A program made the translations under genes and the position numbers. Shown here one piece after another: positions 1 through 10,204 of a DNA stretch of 20,312 bases (position 1 is the stretch's first letter; each line of letters opens with the position of its first letter). The stretch comes from a virus. Where the stretch lies: positions 1 to 20,312 of the IMG/VR virus record IMGVR_UViG_3300029787_000434; one strand, written 5' to 3'. The notes below the pieces were generated by a model that saw only the letters and a program-made list of their open reading frames with translations, did not search any database and was not told the DNA's origin.

Positions 1-1646
1 ATATTCTTTTGACCATCAGTACCAGTAACTAAACTTGGTAGATGTTCTTTAACTTCTTGTGCAATGAAACCAGTAAATGTTTTATCTGTAGGTGTTATGC
101 CATCTAAGTTTTTCCAGTTATAAGTTTTAGGAACTAACTTAGTTATCTTATCTAGTGAAGTACCAGTAATTGTAGTTATATTATCCTTTTTATCTCTATC
201 AGAAACATTACTACCATAGAATATATAATCTCCATCATTTTCTATTTTAAATTTCCACGATCCACCATTATCTAGATGACCTGTGTTAGAAGACCCATCA
301 GCATAAAAGTATCCACGTATACTACCATCTGATTTAAAACGTAAAGCACAGCTAGTAGAATCACCATTTAAACCAACACCATTAGACAGGGTTTCCAGCT
401 TCTCTTCATTATTATAAAAAAGTTTTGTATTTCCGTCACCATTACATAGAATACTATTTTCATAAGTTCCACTACCATTTCTATATTCTATACTTAAAGT
501 TTGACTAGCTTGCCATCCTCTTATTCTCCACTGGTCAGCCAGATCATCCTGTTCATCAGGGAAGATAAATATATAAGCATCATTACCTTCAGCACCATAA
601 GCAGCAATTCCATTCGTCTGTGTAGCAAAGGTTTTTACGCCGTTGTAATAGAGATCTATACCTGCATCGTCATCAAAGGTAGCAATAGTTTCTCCATCAT
701 CTTTAGCTCTAATTCTTAAATAAGCAGTTCTTATCTGTAACTCACCTGTATTACTGTCTATATATGAGTTGGAGCCATCATGAAAAATACCTAAATCATT
801 TCCAGTCCCAAAATTTGCAGCTTCATTATCAGGTATAAATAAAGAATCATTTAAATGTACACCATTTGAAGCAGTTTCTAGCTTTTTAACATTATTATGG
901 TAGAGTTCTACGGCACCATCTTTAATAAAGACTGCACTAACCTCACTCATTCCAACATTACCTATATAAACTCGATCATCTGATTCAAGATATAAATAAG
1001 AAGTACTGGAAACATCTAATCGTCCAGTTGTATTTTTTAGGTATGAATTAGAGCCATCATGATAGATTTGTAAATCTCCACTAGAGCCACATTCATATTT
1101 TCCTGTATCGTTTGGTATCTGTACTCTTCCGTCACTTTGGATGCGGAATTTTTCAACCCAACTTCCACTTTCTTTACTTCTAAAACCTAGTAGACTATCT
1201 CCTGCATTTTGAATACGCCAATAATCTGCATTGTCATCACCTTCATCTGCGGTGAAACTCAATATAGATCCACCACCTTCTCCACCTTTAATTTCAATAT
1301 GACCATCACCAAGATTTCCAGTAGTAGAAACTTCTAAATATCCTGCTGATAAAGTAGTACTTATTTTAGCTCCGTACTGAGTAGTCTCAAACTTTTTAGC
1401 GTTGTCGTAAAAAAGTGAAACTTCAGCATTAGGAGAGCAATCTATAAAGTTTTCAGAACCAGCAGCATTTTTAAAATAAATACCATCGTTTCTTATATGT
1501 AATGCACCTGTGCTATTTTTCAGGTATGAGTTCGACCCATCATGATACAGTTCAAAATCATTCCCTGTTCCCAAGCGGATCTTCTCATTATCAATGAGGT
1601 CGATAGGAGTCTTTAAACCCCTATCGTCTATTTGTGTTAATGCCAT
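1..1646 (-). CDS. Second tail-fibre-like protein with S74 chaperone domain (C-terminus cut by window edge)
   Basis: An uninterrupted reading frame runs from ATG at 1646 to the window edge, 548 codons with no stop. It starts 2 nt after the stop of the large tail fibre gene, so the two are probably co-translated. The protein begins MALTQIDDRGLKTPID and carries at least three YHDGSNSYLKN-type motifs (about residues 34-44, 194-204 and 287-297), each near phrases such as GTGND and followed by beta-rich sequence. Further repeats of the form LFYDNAKKFET and LFYNNEEKLET are visible. These modules are typical of marine phage fibres and structural proteins. From about residue 482 the motif SDRDKKDNI followed by FIAQEV marks the start of an S74 intramolecular chaperone domain, which normally trimerises the fibre and then cleaves itself off at the Ser. 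Role inferred: an accessory host-recognition fibre or tip protein, made after the gp17-like fibre. The exact receptor role is unknown. Only the last part of the S74 domain should be missing. Confidence 0.85.
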   Translation of the reverse strand, partial: MALTQIDDRGLKTPIDLIDNEKIRLGTGNDFELYHDGSNSYLKNSTGALHIRNDGIYFKNAAGSENFIDCSPNAEVSLFYDNAKKFETTQYGAKISTTLSAGYLEVSTTGNLGDGHIEIKGGEGGGSILSFTADEGDDNADYWRIQNAGDSLLGFRSKESGSWVEKFRIQSDGRVQIPNDTGKYECGSSGDLQIYHDGSNSYLKNTTGRLDVSSTSYLYLESDDRVYIGNVGMSEVSAVFIKDGAVELYHNNVKKLETASNGVHLNDSLFIPDNEAANFGTGNDLGIFHDGSNSYIDSNTGELQIRTAYLRIRAKDDGETIATFDDDAGIDLYYNGVKTFATQTNGIAAYGAEGNDAYIFIFPDEQDDLADQWRIRGWQASQTLSIEYRNGSGTYENSILCNGDGNTKLFYNNEEKLETLSNGVGLNGDSTSCALRFKSDGSIRGYFYADGSSNTGHLDNGGSWKFKIENDGDYIFYGSNVSDRDKKDNITTITGTSLDKITKLVPKTYNWKNLDGITPTDKTFTGFIAQEVKEHLPSLVTGTDGQKN

Positions 1647-1648
1647 AG

Positions 1649-4600
1649 TTATTTAGCCTCCAATGCTGTTACTTTTGCTGACAGTTCCTTAATTGCATTA
1701 ACAAGAACGGGAACTAGACGTTCATACTTAAGACCATACGCTGTTTTATCTTCATTAAGATTAACGACTAACATATCATCTTTATCGCTAGGGTTTCCTT
1801 CAATAGCTAATACATCTTGAGCTAGGAATCCAAGATGTTTCCTATTTCGTTTTTTACTACCATCAGGAGTGTTGTCGTCATACCAAGTACGTTTGTCCCA
1901 ACGATATGTCACAGGTTTTAATTGATTAATCCAATTTAACCCATTAGTAAAGTCAACAATATCAGTTTTATCTCTCTTATCAGATGATGAAATGGATGTA
2001 TCAGCACAATATATATCAGTAATATTATTATCTCCTAAACATATAACATTAGAACTTGTTTGTAGTTGTCCTGACGGAGAAGTAGACGATGCTGCATTAA
2101 ACCCTAGAACGAGATTGTTAGTACCTGAACTAATAAATGGACCAGCACCATATCCAAGAGCAGTGTTGTAGTTACCATTATTTCTACCAAGAGCAAAATA
2201 ACCAACACCAACTGCACCAGTAGCAGTTGTTTGTGCCTCCATAGCATCACAACCAACAGCAACATTATATTGACCAGTTGTATGGTGATCCAGTGCCTGA
2301 AAACCTAAAGCAGTGTTGTGAGTTCCAGTTGTGTTTGCTTTTAATGCTTGTGTTCCAACACCAGTATTATAATCACCATTAGTATTTAAATTTAATGTTT
2401 CAAAACCAACAGCTACATTATCATGTCCTGCATCAGTAATCGTATATAAAGCACTATTACCTACAGCAGTATTTCTAGCTGCTTCAGTAATGCTGTATAA
2501 AGCAGTACTACCTATTCCAGTGTTGTTAACACCAGTGGTATGGTTCTGACCTACTCTATACCCAATAGCAACATTACCTGTTCCTGTAGTGGTAGATTTA
2601 AGTGCTTCAAAACCAATAGCAACTTGATAACTTCCATCTGTTGCAGTTTCTAATGCTTTGTACCCAATAGCAACTTTACCGTTGCCATCTGTGCCTGAAA
2701 GCATTGCACGATGACCAACAGCAGTATTATTACTTCCAGTATTGTTAACTAAAACGCCATCACCAACACCAACATTAGCCTCACCTGTTGTAGTGCTTTC
2801 TAAAGTATTATTTCCTATAGCAACATTATAAGATGCAGTGGTGTTTGCACCTAATGCATTTCTACCTACTGCTATGTTCTGATTACCTGTAGTATTAGCA
2901 TCTAATGCAATCTCACCAACAGCAACATTCCTAAGTCCAGTTGTGTTATATAATAATGTATCCTTACCAAGTGCTGTATTATTAGACCCTGTTGTATTTG
3001 TATATAATGCAAAATTACCAACACCAACATTATATTGACCTGTAGTATTATTCTGTAACGTAGATTTACCTATAGCAGTATTCTGATCTCCTGTTGTATT
3101 GGCACTGAGAGCATAAACACCAACAGCAACATTGCTAGCAGCAGTTGTATTAGCATCTAATGCATATGCACCAACAGCAGTATTTGATGAACCTGTTGTA
3201 TTGGCCTCTAATGTAGCAAAACCAAGAGCAGTGTTTAGAGTTCCTGTTGTATTATTATATAAAGCACCATAACCAAAAGCAGCATTATTATCGGCAGTTG
3301 TATTACTTTCTAATGCAAATTTACCAACTGCAGTGTTATTACCTCCTGTTGTGTTTGCTTCTAATGCTTTATATCCAACAGCTACGTTATTAGCTCCTGT
3401 AGTATTTAATTCTAAAGCTGAATAACCTACAGCAGTGAGACTATCACCTGTTGTATTTGTATATAAAGATTTAGAACCAACGGCTGTGTTTTCATTGGCA
3501 GTTGTATTATTATATAAAGATCCATAACCAACAGCTGTATTATTAGAAGCTGTAGTATTGTTAAATAATGACCAACTACCTAATGCAGCATTATATCCAC
3601 CAGTTGTGTTATAGTACAGAGTGCTAGTACCGACTGCAAGGTTTATTACACCTGTAGTATTAGCATCCAAAGAATTTCTACCAAAAGCATTGTTATAATT
3701 ACCTGTGGTGTTACTTTCTAAAGCTTGTTCCCCTACAGCAGTGTTTTGAGTTCCTGTAGTATTAGACTTCAATGCTAAGTGACCAATAGCTACTTGTTGA
3801 GCTCCTGTTGTGTTTGCTTTTAATGCTCCTCCACCTACAGCGGTGTTATCAGATGCAGTAGTATTATTTGCTAAAGCACTCTCTCCAACTGCAGTAACAT
3901 TAGATCCAGTTGTATGATCATATAAAGCATCTTTACCTATACCAACATTATTATCCCCAGTTGTTAAAGCTGTTCCAGCATCCTTACCAATAAGAACATT
4001 ATTATTTGCATTTGTTCCATCAAAAGCATCCCCAGCATTAGTACCAACTACAGTATTATTCTGTGCATCAGCAGTAACTAATAGAGATCCAGAAGCTATC
4101 TTAGCTACTGTAACAGCGTTATTAGCTATTTTTTGGGTAGATATAAGATCATTTTGTAAGTGTACTGTATATATACTTCCATCTGCAATCTTTGTATTAT
4201 CTACAGCATCATCTGCTATTTTAACTGTTGTTACTGCTCCAGATGCTATCTTAGCTGCTGTAACTGTACCATCACTAGGAGTACCAATACTTACTGTCGT
4301 TCCGAGTGTAAGAATGAAATAATCACTACCACTAGCGGGGGCATTAGAAAAGATAATTGAGCTACCGTCAATAACAAATCCTTCGGATGGCTGACTGGTT
4401 CCGCTATTAGGTTTCTGAATGACTCCATTGATGCTAACAACATGTTGTTGAGCTGAAGAACCTGGGTTGGATAAGACAAATCTATAAGCTGATCCATTAA
4501 ATGTAGCAGAGTTACCACCAGTACCAGAATAACTGGATATTGTATTTATATAGAAATCACCACTAGATGCTACTTCTTCCCAAGCAGAACCATCATATAC

Positions 4601-6499
4601 CTTTAACTTATCTGTTGCTGTATCCCACCATAAGTCACCTTCATCTAATGAAGAACTAGGTGCAGATCCAGCTACTCTATATCTTTCAGCAAAGTCATTT
4701 ATGTCTCCACTAAGACTGAGTAGATCAGCTTCTTTAAGTGTTGCTTTGTGGTAGTTATATATCTGACCAGAGCCAGTAGAACTAACCATAAATGAAACAC
4801 CAGCATCAACAGTAGTACTGTTAAAGTTAGAAGCTATGTTATTAATAGTTACTGTTGAAGCACCTACAGTTCTACCTGTAGTACTTGTACCAGATCCATT
4901 AACTACAAGACCACCAGCATCAGCTATAGAAATGACTACACCAGCAGCAGGTTGAGTATTAGGAAATGCTGCGTCTGTTGCTATTACTTCTAATCCACCT
5001 ATGGGAGCAAGTTGTGCAGCAACATAATCAACAACAGCTCCAGATGTAGGAAGTTGTGTATCGCTATTTGATATACTAGTTTGTTTTAGATCACTAGCTA
5101 GTTTAGCAAGTGTTATATTACTATCTGCAACTTTAACTGTTGTTACGTTAGCATCAGTAATCTTAGATGTTGTAACAGCATTAGAAGCTAGTTTAGCATC
5201 TGTAACTTGAGTTGCACCTATATGTTCAGTATCAATAGATCCTGCTACATAGTGGTTAGAGTCAAGTTGATCATTAGCTATCTTAGAGCTAGTAATTGCG
5301 TCATTTGCTATCTTTGCAGTTGTTATCTCACCATCAGATATAAGAGCTTCTACAATAGTATTATTTGATATATCAACAGTTTGTATTGCACCAGTAGCAA
5401 TCTTAGCAGAAGTAATAGCATCGTTTGCAATCTTAGCTGTAGTAACAGCATCTGCTGCTATTTGATTAGAATTAACTGCATTAGTTCCTATTGCTGCATT
5501 ATTTACTGAACCAGCTGCATAATGCTCAGTACTAACTGCGTCGTCAGCTATTTTAGCTCCAGTCACAGCGTCAGCTGCTATCTTAGCTGTAGTAACATTA
5601 GCATCTGCAATTTTAGCTGTAGTCACTCCAGAGTCAGCTAAATCACTTGTACCTATAGTACCTGCTGCTAACTTAGCACCAGTCACTGAGTTATCTGCTA
5701 GGTGAGCTGTGTCTATAGATCCGTCTACATAGTGTTCTGAATCAATAGAGTCATCTGCTATCTTAGCATTAGTTATAGCATCATTAGCTATATCTACTGT
5801 AGCTACTGTGCCATCTACTAAGTTAGCACTAGCTACGGTAATATCAGTAGGTAATGCACCTGAATTCAGCTTTGCTAATGTAACAGCATTATCAGCTATT
5901 TTAGCTGTAGTTACGTTAGCATCAGCTATTTTAGCTGTAGTAACATTTGAATCTGCTATCTTAGCTGTAGTAACTTGAGCATCTGCTATATGTGCAGTAT
6001 CTATACTACCGTCTACATAGTGCTCAGAATTGATCTGATCATCAGCTATTAAAGCACTAGTTATATTATCAGCTTTTATCTTAACTGTAGTAACAGCAGC
6101 ATCTCTAATCTGTGTTGTACTAATTGTAGTACTCTGCTCTTCCTGTAATGCTCTTAATATCTGTGTTTGGTTAGCATTTAGATCTTCAGCTTTAATAGCA
6201 CTACCAGCTGCATAAGTAGCTTTAGCAGTATCTACACCTGTATCTCTTCTTATTCTAACTAGCAGTCCATTCTTAGGTGAACCATCAGATTCACATACAT
6301 TTGTATTTGTAGTGCCTGTAGTATTATCAAATGTAACTGTTCTTGTACCTGTAGTAGCATAGCTAGGTACTGTATAGTTATTAACTAATACACCATCTAC
6401 TTCTACTACTACTTCTCCTACAACGTAGGTTGGGAATGAATAATCAAATGTCTTATCTGACCCATCCCCTGTGTATTCATGAAAGGTTGTTGTTGCCAT
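1649..6499 (-). CDS. T7 gp17-like tail fibre, very long, with head-type repeats and C-terminal S74 domain
   Basis: This 1616-residue protein (T7 gp17 has about 553) is the main host-recognition fibre. Residues 1 to about 140 (MATTTFHEYTGDGSDKTFDY..., then RRDT and IKAEDLNANQTQILRALQE) match the T7 gp17 N-terminal domain that docks the fibre to the tail. Residues of about 125-475 are degenerate 11-12-residue units of the form IADANVTTAKIAD, probably a thin shaft. A middle segment (about 520-740) includes SGDINDFAERYRV and LDEGDLWWDT..LKVYDGSAWEEV, a module seen in cyanophage fibres. Residues of about 812-1470 are some 38 copies of a 17-residue repeat, NTAVGxxALxxNTTGxx, resembling YadA/adhesin head repeats. 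The S74 peptidase/chaperone domain begins at S1506 (SSDKRDKTDI), continues through HLGFLAQDV, and ends in a short coiled coil (LVNAIKELSAKVTALEAK). Start ATG 6499 lies 2 nt after the gp16-like stop. Trimer formation and auto-cleavage before S1506 are inferred from the family. Confidence 0.93.
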   Translation of the reverse strand: MATTTFHEYTGDGSDKTFDYSFPTYVVGEVVVEVDGVLVNNYTVPSYATTGTRTVTFDNTTGTTNTNVCESDGSPKNGLLVRIRRDTGVDTAKATYAAGSAIKAEDLNANQTQILRALQEEQSTTISTTQIRDAAVTTVKIKADNITSALIADDQINSEHYVDGSIDTAHIADAQVTTAKIADSNVTTAKIADANVTTAKIADNAVTLAKLNSGALPTDITVASANLVDGTVATVDIANDAITNAKIADDSIDSEHYVDGSIDTAHLADNSVTGAKLAAGTIGTSDLADSGVTTAKIADANVTTAKIAADAVTGAKIADDAVSTEHYAAGSVNNAAIGTNAVNSNQIAADAVTTAKIANDAITSAKIATGAIQTVDISNNTIVEALISDGEITTAKIANDAITSSKIANDQLDSNHYVAGSIDTEHIGATQVTDAKLASNAVTTSKITDANVTTVKVADSNITLAKLASDLKQTSISNSDTQLPTSGAVVDYVAAQLAPIGGLEVIATDAAFPNTQPAAGVVISIADAGGLVVNGSGTSTTGRTVGASTVTINNIASNFNSTTVDAGVSFMVSSTGSGQIYNYHKATLKEADLLSLSGDINDFAERYRVAGSAPSSSLDEGDLWWDTATDKLKVYDGSAWEEVASSGDFYINTISSYSGTGGNSATFNGSAYRFVLSNPGSSAQQHVVSINGVIQKPNSGTSQPSEGFVIDGSSIIFSNAPASGSDYFILTLGTTVSIGTPSDGTVTAAKIASGAVTTVKIADDAVDNTKIADGSIYTVHLQNDLISTQKIANNAVTVAKIASGSLLVTADAQNNTVVGTNAGDAFDGTNANNNVLIGKDAGTALTTGDNNVGIGKDALYDHTTGSNVTAVGESALANNTTASDNTAVGGGALKANTTGAQQVAIGHLALKSNTTGTQNTAVGEQALESNTTGNYNNAFGRNSLDANTTGVINLAVGTSTLYYNTTGGYNAALGSWSLFNNTTASNNTAVGYGSLYNNTTANENTAVGSKSLYTNTTGDSLTAVGYSALELNTTGANNVAVGYKALEANTTGGNNTAVGKFALESNTTADNNAAFGYGALYNNTTGTLNTALGFATLEANTTGSSNTAVGAYALDANTTAASNVAVGVYALSANTTGDQNTAIGKSTLQNNTTGQYNVGVGNFALYTNTTGSNNTALGKDTLLYNTTGLRNVAVGEIALDANTTGNQNIAVGRNALGANTTASYNVAIGNNTLESTTTGEANVGVGDGVLVNNTGSNNTAVGHRAMLSGTDGNGKVAIGYKALETATDGSYQVAIGFEALKSTTTGTGNVAIGYRVGQNHTTGVNNTGIGSTALYSITEAARNTAVGNSALYTITDAGHDNVAVGFETLNLNTNGDYNTGVGTQALKANTTGTHNTALGFQALDHHTTGQYNVAVGCDAMEAQTTATGAVGVGYFALGRNNGNYNTALGYGAGPFISSGTNNLVLGFNAASSTSPSGQLQTSSNVICLGDNNITDIYCADTSISSSDKRDKTDIVDFTNGLNWINQLKPVTYRWDKRTWYDDNTPDGSKKRNRKHLGFLAQDVLAIEGNPSDKDDMLVVNLNEDKTAYGLKYERLVPVLVNAIKELSAKVTALEAK
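2090..4062 (-). repeat. Tandem 51-bp repeats coding the NTAVGxxALxxNTTG array
   Basis: About 38 diverged tandem units with a 51-nt period lie inside the tail fibre gene. Each encodes N-T-A-V-G-x-x-A-L-x-x-N-T-T-G-x-x, with the first N, the G at position 5, the L at position 9 and the NTTG most constant. Almost all units are exactly 17 residues. A few near the C-terminal end lose the NTTG (for example ITEAAR and ITDAGHD) or vary by one residue. The pattern resembles the left-handed beta-roll head repeats of trimeric adhesins. Nucleotide identity between units is modest, so these look like old duplications held by selection on protein structure. Confidence 0.85.
5080..6120 (-). repeat. Degenerate VTTAKIAD shaft repeats in the tail fibre gene
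   Basis: The N-terminal third of the fibre consists of 11-12-residue units related to IADANVTTAKIAD, with variants such as IDTAHIADAQ, DSEHYVDGSI and DAITNAKIADD. The longer IDSEHYVDGSIDTAH phrase recurs several times, so there is a higher-order repeat as well. A few further units occur at about 4070-4275, after the middle module and before the head-repeat array. I infer a trimeric fibrous shaft. The exact unit boundaries are not certain. Confidence 0.75.
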
Positions 6500-6501
6500 G
6501 T

Positions 6502-9500
6502 TTATTTATAAGGTAGATTTAGAATGGGTTGGATGTCATTTGTTTCTCGTTTTTTAAGTATTCGTTTTTTCTTTTTTTCTTTATCCTGAGTTTCTAACTC
6601 TTTAATACGAGGATCATTCATTATCCTAGACCAAGCTTTATCTTTAGAATTTTCTACTAAAGAATCTATCATTCTTACATGATAGTAATCTTCGGGTTGA
6701 TAATCACCACGTTTACCAGAACGAATATCATTATTCATCATTTTCAATGATTCTATAATCTTAGGATCATCTGCTAATAATGTAAGTTTTGCTTCCAAAT
6801 TAGTTTCACCAATAGCTTTTGAAAACATTGATCTTATTCTAGGACTATTAGATAAATCTGTACCAGTTGGTGAAAAATATGTAGTTATACTACTATCATA
6901 TCCTGAATCAAACCAAAATCTTCTACCTGGACTTTCATCAAGATTTAATGATATTGGACTAAACATATTCCATGCTCTAGTCATAAAATCATAGTCTCTA
7001 ATAGGTTTAGCGTTTAATAAATCATATTTAGTAGGAAGATCGTCTCCAGGTAAATACTCTGATACTAAGTTTCTATTACGTAAAGCATCGCCTATTCCAG
7101 AACTTAATTCTTTCATATGTGGATTAAATAGTTTACCTAGTTCATTTCTTAAACCAGCTAAAGGTACTTGGTTATTTAATAAACCTGCTGCTATTCTAGC
7201 TTGTTGTCCAGGTTTACCAGCTACCATATCTACTAACTGAGTTATACCAGCAAAATATGATTTACTTGTAATAGACTGAGCTACAACTAATGATACTTTC
7301 TGTAATTGATCTTCTGTCCATTCATCACCCATTAATAAACTATAATCTCCTATATCAGATATAGTAGAAAATATCATATTAAATGGTTCAATAGCATCAT
7401 AACCAACTCTTACTGCACCTACTTTCCAAGTTCTAGGTTTATAACCTCCATCAATCCAAGCTTTTCTTTTTTGCCTATCAACAGGACCATTACCTGTTAA
7501 GTTTCCAGCCATCCAAGCCTGTATTGTCATCATAACTATAGAACTACCCATAGCAAATCTACCAGTCTGCAATGCTTTAGCATTAGCTAGTTCTTCAGCT
7601 GAGTTAATACCATACTGAATAACATTATCTAGATTGTCTGGTGTAGCTCTAGCTATATCATTAAATTCTTTAACTAAGAAGTTGAATCCAGGTGTATGTT
7701 TAGCAGTTAAAGCTAGTCCATTAACACCAGTTCTAGCAAATAGGAAAAAAGGTTTAGCCCAAGGATGAGCAGTAAATACATCATTCAATCCTTTAGAAAA
7801 TCCAGTTAAGTCTTGTGTTAGAGTTACTTCCTTACTAGCAAACTTAGCTGCCTCATCCGTTAAGTTACCATCTCCGTCAAATATTTGAGACAAGAAATCT
7901 TGTTCATATGCTTGCATTAAATCTTTATCTATTACAGGTGTTTTATACCCAGCAGATTGAAGATCCATAACACTACGCATAGCTTTTTCTCTAGCCTTAG
8001 CTCTACCAATGATGTGTTTAAAAGCATCATCAATAGCAGCCATTATCTTTGTGTTAGCAGTAAGAAAACTATTGTTATTCCAAGCTCTAGCCATGTTAGC
8101 CATAGAAAACATAGCTTTATCGCCTAAAGTAGCTCTACCACTATCTTCAGCCCAACGTCTTAATATTTCCCAGTTATCATCAGCTCTTGTATATTCGTAG
8201 TATCTTGATTTAATACTAGATATATCACCACTCCAATATGATTCTAGTTTAGTTTTAAACAAAGTAATAGATTCTGGAATAGCTTCTATCATAGCATTTA
8301 AAGAAGATATACCAGCTCTTGCTGTATTAAAATCTCCTCTTAATGTAGCTCCTAAAGCTGTATTAATAGGTCTTAAGAAAGTAGCTGTACTTGTACCAAT
8401 AGCAGCTCTAGCTGGTGTTTTAGGACCACTAAGTATGCTATTAGTCATTACACCTTCTAATTCTCTTATCAAGGCTCCTGTACGATCTGGTCCCTTGGGA
8501 TCAATCTTACCACCTTTGATCATCTTCCTTGCCCATGCGTCAAAATCGTCTAGATTATTAACAGTCTTCATAGATGAGAATGTTTCAAACAAAGCATTCA
8601 TTAAACCTTCTGGAGCATCATCTTTAGCGATTTTCAGGATTGTCATGATTGAATCCCGTGTATCAGCCATTTCTTCAGTCAACGTAGATTCTAAGAATTC
8701 TCTTTGCTTACCTGCACCTATCTCTCTAAAGTTCTGTGATTTTAAAATCCTAGCTTTTTTAACTTCTGTTAGGGCTGTAAGAAGTGTATCTACAACTTGA
8801 GCTGCAGGTCCATCTATATCACCAAGATCTACTATGTCTGCTAGTTCTCTACCAGCAATCCCTGTATCTCTTATTTGATGTAGTAATGTACCTACAATTA
8901 AATCTGTAGTTACTATGTTCTTACTTGTAAATGTTTCTATTGTATCTACTACTTCACCAGCTGCATTAGTTACATCGTAGCTATCTTTAGCTTTATACAT
9001 TTCTTCAAGATATTCTTTAGCTGACATTTCTGCAGCATTCCTACCTTGAGTAATACGTTGGTGTGCCATAATGCTATCACCAAATACTTCTACTAATGTT
9101 TTTCTACCAGCTCTGACTTGATCTATAACAGCTTTAAATTTATCAGCACTGTATAACTTACGTAGGATACTTTCAGCCGTAGCTTCACTAATGTCTCCTT
9201 CTCTAGCTATACGTTCACGTTGAACTGGAGTAGTAACTGAACCCGTAGATCCATCTTCTGCACCCCATTCCTTCCTGATACGCTGCTGTGTTTCCCATGC
9301 TTCAGATGGGTGTTGTTCTGATATGTGTGCTCCTTGATGTGAGTCAGCTACAGGTCTATTTTTATCTGCTCTAAATTCAGCTTCACCCCTTCTTAATTGA
9401 GCTAGTCCGTTTTCAGTTGTTTGTCTTTTAATACTTTCGTTTCTCAGTTCAACTTGAGATAAACTTTTTGGTCCTCTTTTCAAGAACATAGTAGCCCCAT

Positions 9501-10200
9501 CAAAAACGAGACCAATTCCCATACCTTCGACAATGTTCTTAAACTTCATCCATACAGGATGATCTGTGTCTTTTGTAGTGATAGGTGTATCTATAAAACC
9601 ATATTGCTTTCTTAAGGCTCCTAAAGCATTGTGTCCGTCTGATTCCTTAGAGATCAGGTCTGATACGGCACCAACACCAGCAGCTCTTACGAGGCTATTT
9701 GCAGCGAATCCAGTTGTAGCTAATGCTGTTCTACCTAGCGTTACCTTAGCAGCAGGTATGATAGCAGCAGCCATTGAACCGAAGTGTACTACACCTCTAG
9801 CTAATTTTCCCCACCATGTTCTTGTTTCTATCGGATTGTCATAGTCTACAAAGGGATCCCATTCAGGTCTATAAAAACCTTTTTCTTTCTTTTCCCTTTG
9901 CATCTCTCCAGAGAGTGCGTCAACTGTACGCTCTGGAAAAGTAGCTAAAGAGGAGGCAGTATCTTGTAAGCCTCCTGATAGGATTGATTGTCCTTCTTTT
10001 GCTAATGCTTTGAATCCCCAATTTTCTGCAGATCTAGGATCGTCAAGTTCTGTTTGGACTTGACCCTCTTCTGCAATCTCAGCTGCTACTGCAGCATCTC
10101 TAGTTTGTTTCTTTTGTTCTATTGATTCGATATACTCATTTGAAGCATCAGCAGCTTCTCCTATAGCTTCGGTATCAATTAGATTAGGATCTATTGGCAT
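6502..10200 (-). CDS. Internal virion protein, T7 gp16-like (ejected core protein)
   Basis: The protein has 1232 residues (T7 gp16 has 1318) and occupies the gp16 position between the gp15-like gene and the fibre gene. In T7 the gp16 protein is stored in the head core and ejected to help form the DNA channel across the cell envelope. The assignment rests on gene order, length and composition rather than a decisive motif. Visible features are an acidic, Ala-rich N-terminus, a hydrophobic Ala/Gly-rich stretch at about residues 135-183 ([18 protein letters not shown]...), a segment [20 protein letters not shown] in the second half, and a very basic C-terminus ([16 protein letters not shown]). 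I see no recognisable lytic transglycosylase (SLT) motif at the N-terminus, unlike T7 gp16. The ATG at 10200 is 4 nt after the preceding stop, and the gene ends 2 nt before the fibre ATG, which indicates coupled translation. Confidence 0.82.
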   Translation of the reverse strand: MPIDPNLIDTEAIGEAADASNEYIESIEQKKQTRDAAVAAEIAEEGQVQTELDDPRSAENWGFKALAKEGQSILSGGLQDTASSLATFPERTVDALSGEMQREKKEKGFYRPEWDPFVDYDNPIETRTWWGKLARGVVHFGSMAAAIIPAAKVTLGRTALATTGFAANSLVRAAGVGAVSDLISKESDGHNALGALRKQYGFIDTPITTKDTDHPVWMKFKNIVEGMGIGLVFDGATMFLKRGPKSLSQVELRNESIKRQTTENGLAQLRRGEAEFRADKNRPVADSHQGAHISEQHPSEAWETQQRIRKEWGAEDGSTGSVTTPVQRERIAREGDISEATAESILRKLYSADKFKAVIDQVRAGRKTLVEVFGDSIMAHQRITQGRNAAEMSAKEYLEEMYKAKDSYDVTNAAGEVVDTIETFTSKNIVTTDLIVGTLLHQIRDTGIAGRELADIVDLGDIDGPAAQVVDTLLTALTEVKKARILKSQNFREIGAGKQREFLESTLTEEMADTRDSIMTILKIAKDDAPEGLMNALFETFSSMKTVNNLDDFDAWARKMIKGGKIDPKGPDRTGALIRELEGVMTNSILSGPKTPARAAIGTSTATFLRPINTALGATLRGDFNTARAGISSLNAMIEAIPESITLFKTKLESYWSGDISSIKSRYYEYTRADDNWEILRRWAEDSGRATLGDKAMFSMANMARAWNNNSFLTANTKIMAAIDDAFKHIIGRAKAREKAMRSVMDLQSAGYKTPVIDKDLMQAYEQDFLSQIFDGDGNLTDEAAKFASKEVTLTQDLTGFSKGLNDVFTAHPWAKPFFLFARTGVNGLALTAKHTPGFNFLVKEFNDIARATPDNLDNVIQYGINSAEELANAKALQTGRFAMGSSIVMMTIQAWMAGNLTGNGPVDRQKRKAWIDGGYKPRTWKVGAVRVGYDAIEPFNMIFSTISDIGDYSLLMGDEWTEDQLQKVSLVVAQSITSKSYFAGITQLVDMVAGKPGQQARIAAGLLNNQVPLAGLRNELGKLFNPHMKELSSGIGDALRNRNLVSEYLPGDDLPTKYDLLNAKPIRDYDFMTRAWNMFSPISLNLDESPGRRFWFDSGYDSSITTYFSPTGTDLSNSPRIRSMFSKAIGETNLEAKLTLLADDPKIIESLKMMNNDIRSGKRGDYQPEDYYHVRMIDSLVENSKDKAWSRIMNDPRIKELETQDKEKKKKRILKKRETNDIQPILNLPYK

Positions 10201-10204
10201 TTGA

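Noticed and set aside
501-719. Plus-strand ORF of 72 codons
   Set aside because: It lies opposite the partial fibre-like gene and is a low-complexity shadow of its repeats.
8435-8800. Plus-strand ORF of 121 codons
   Set aside because: It is antisense to the gp16-like gene, has no domain, and its composition mirrors the real gene.
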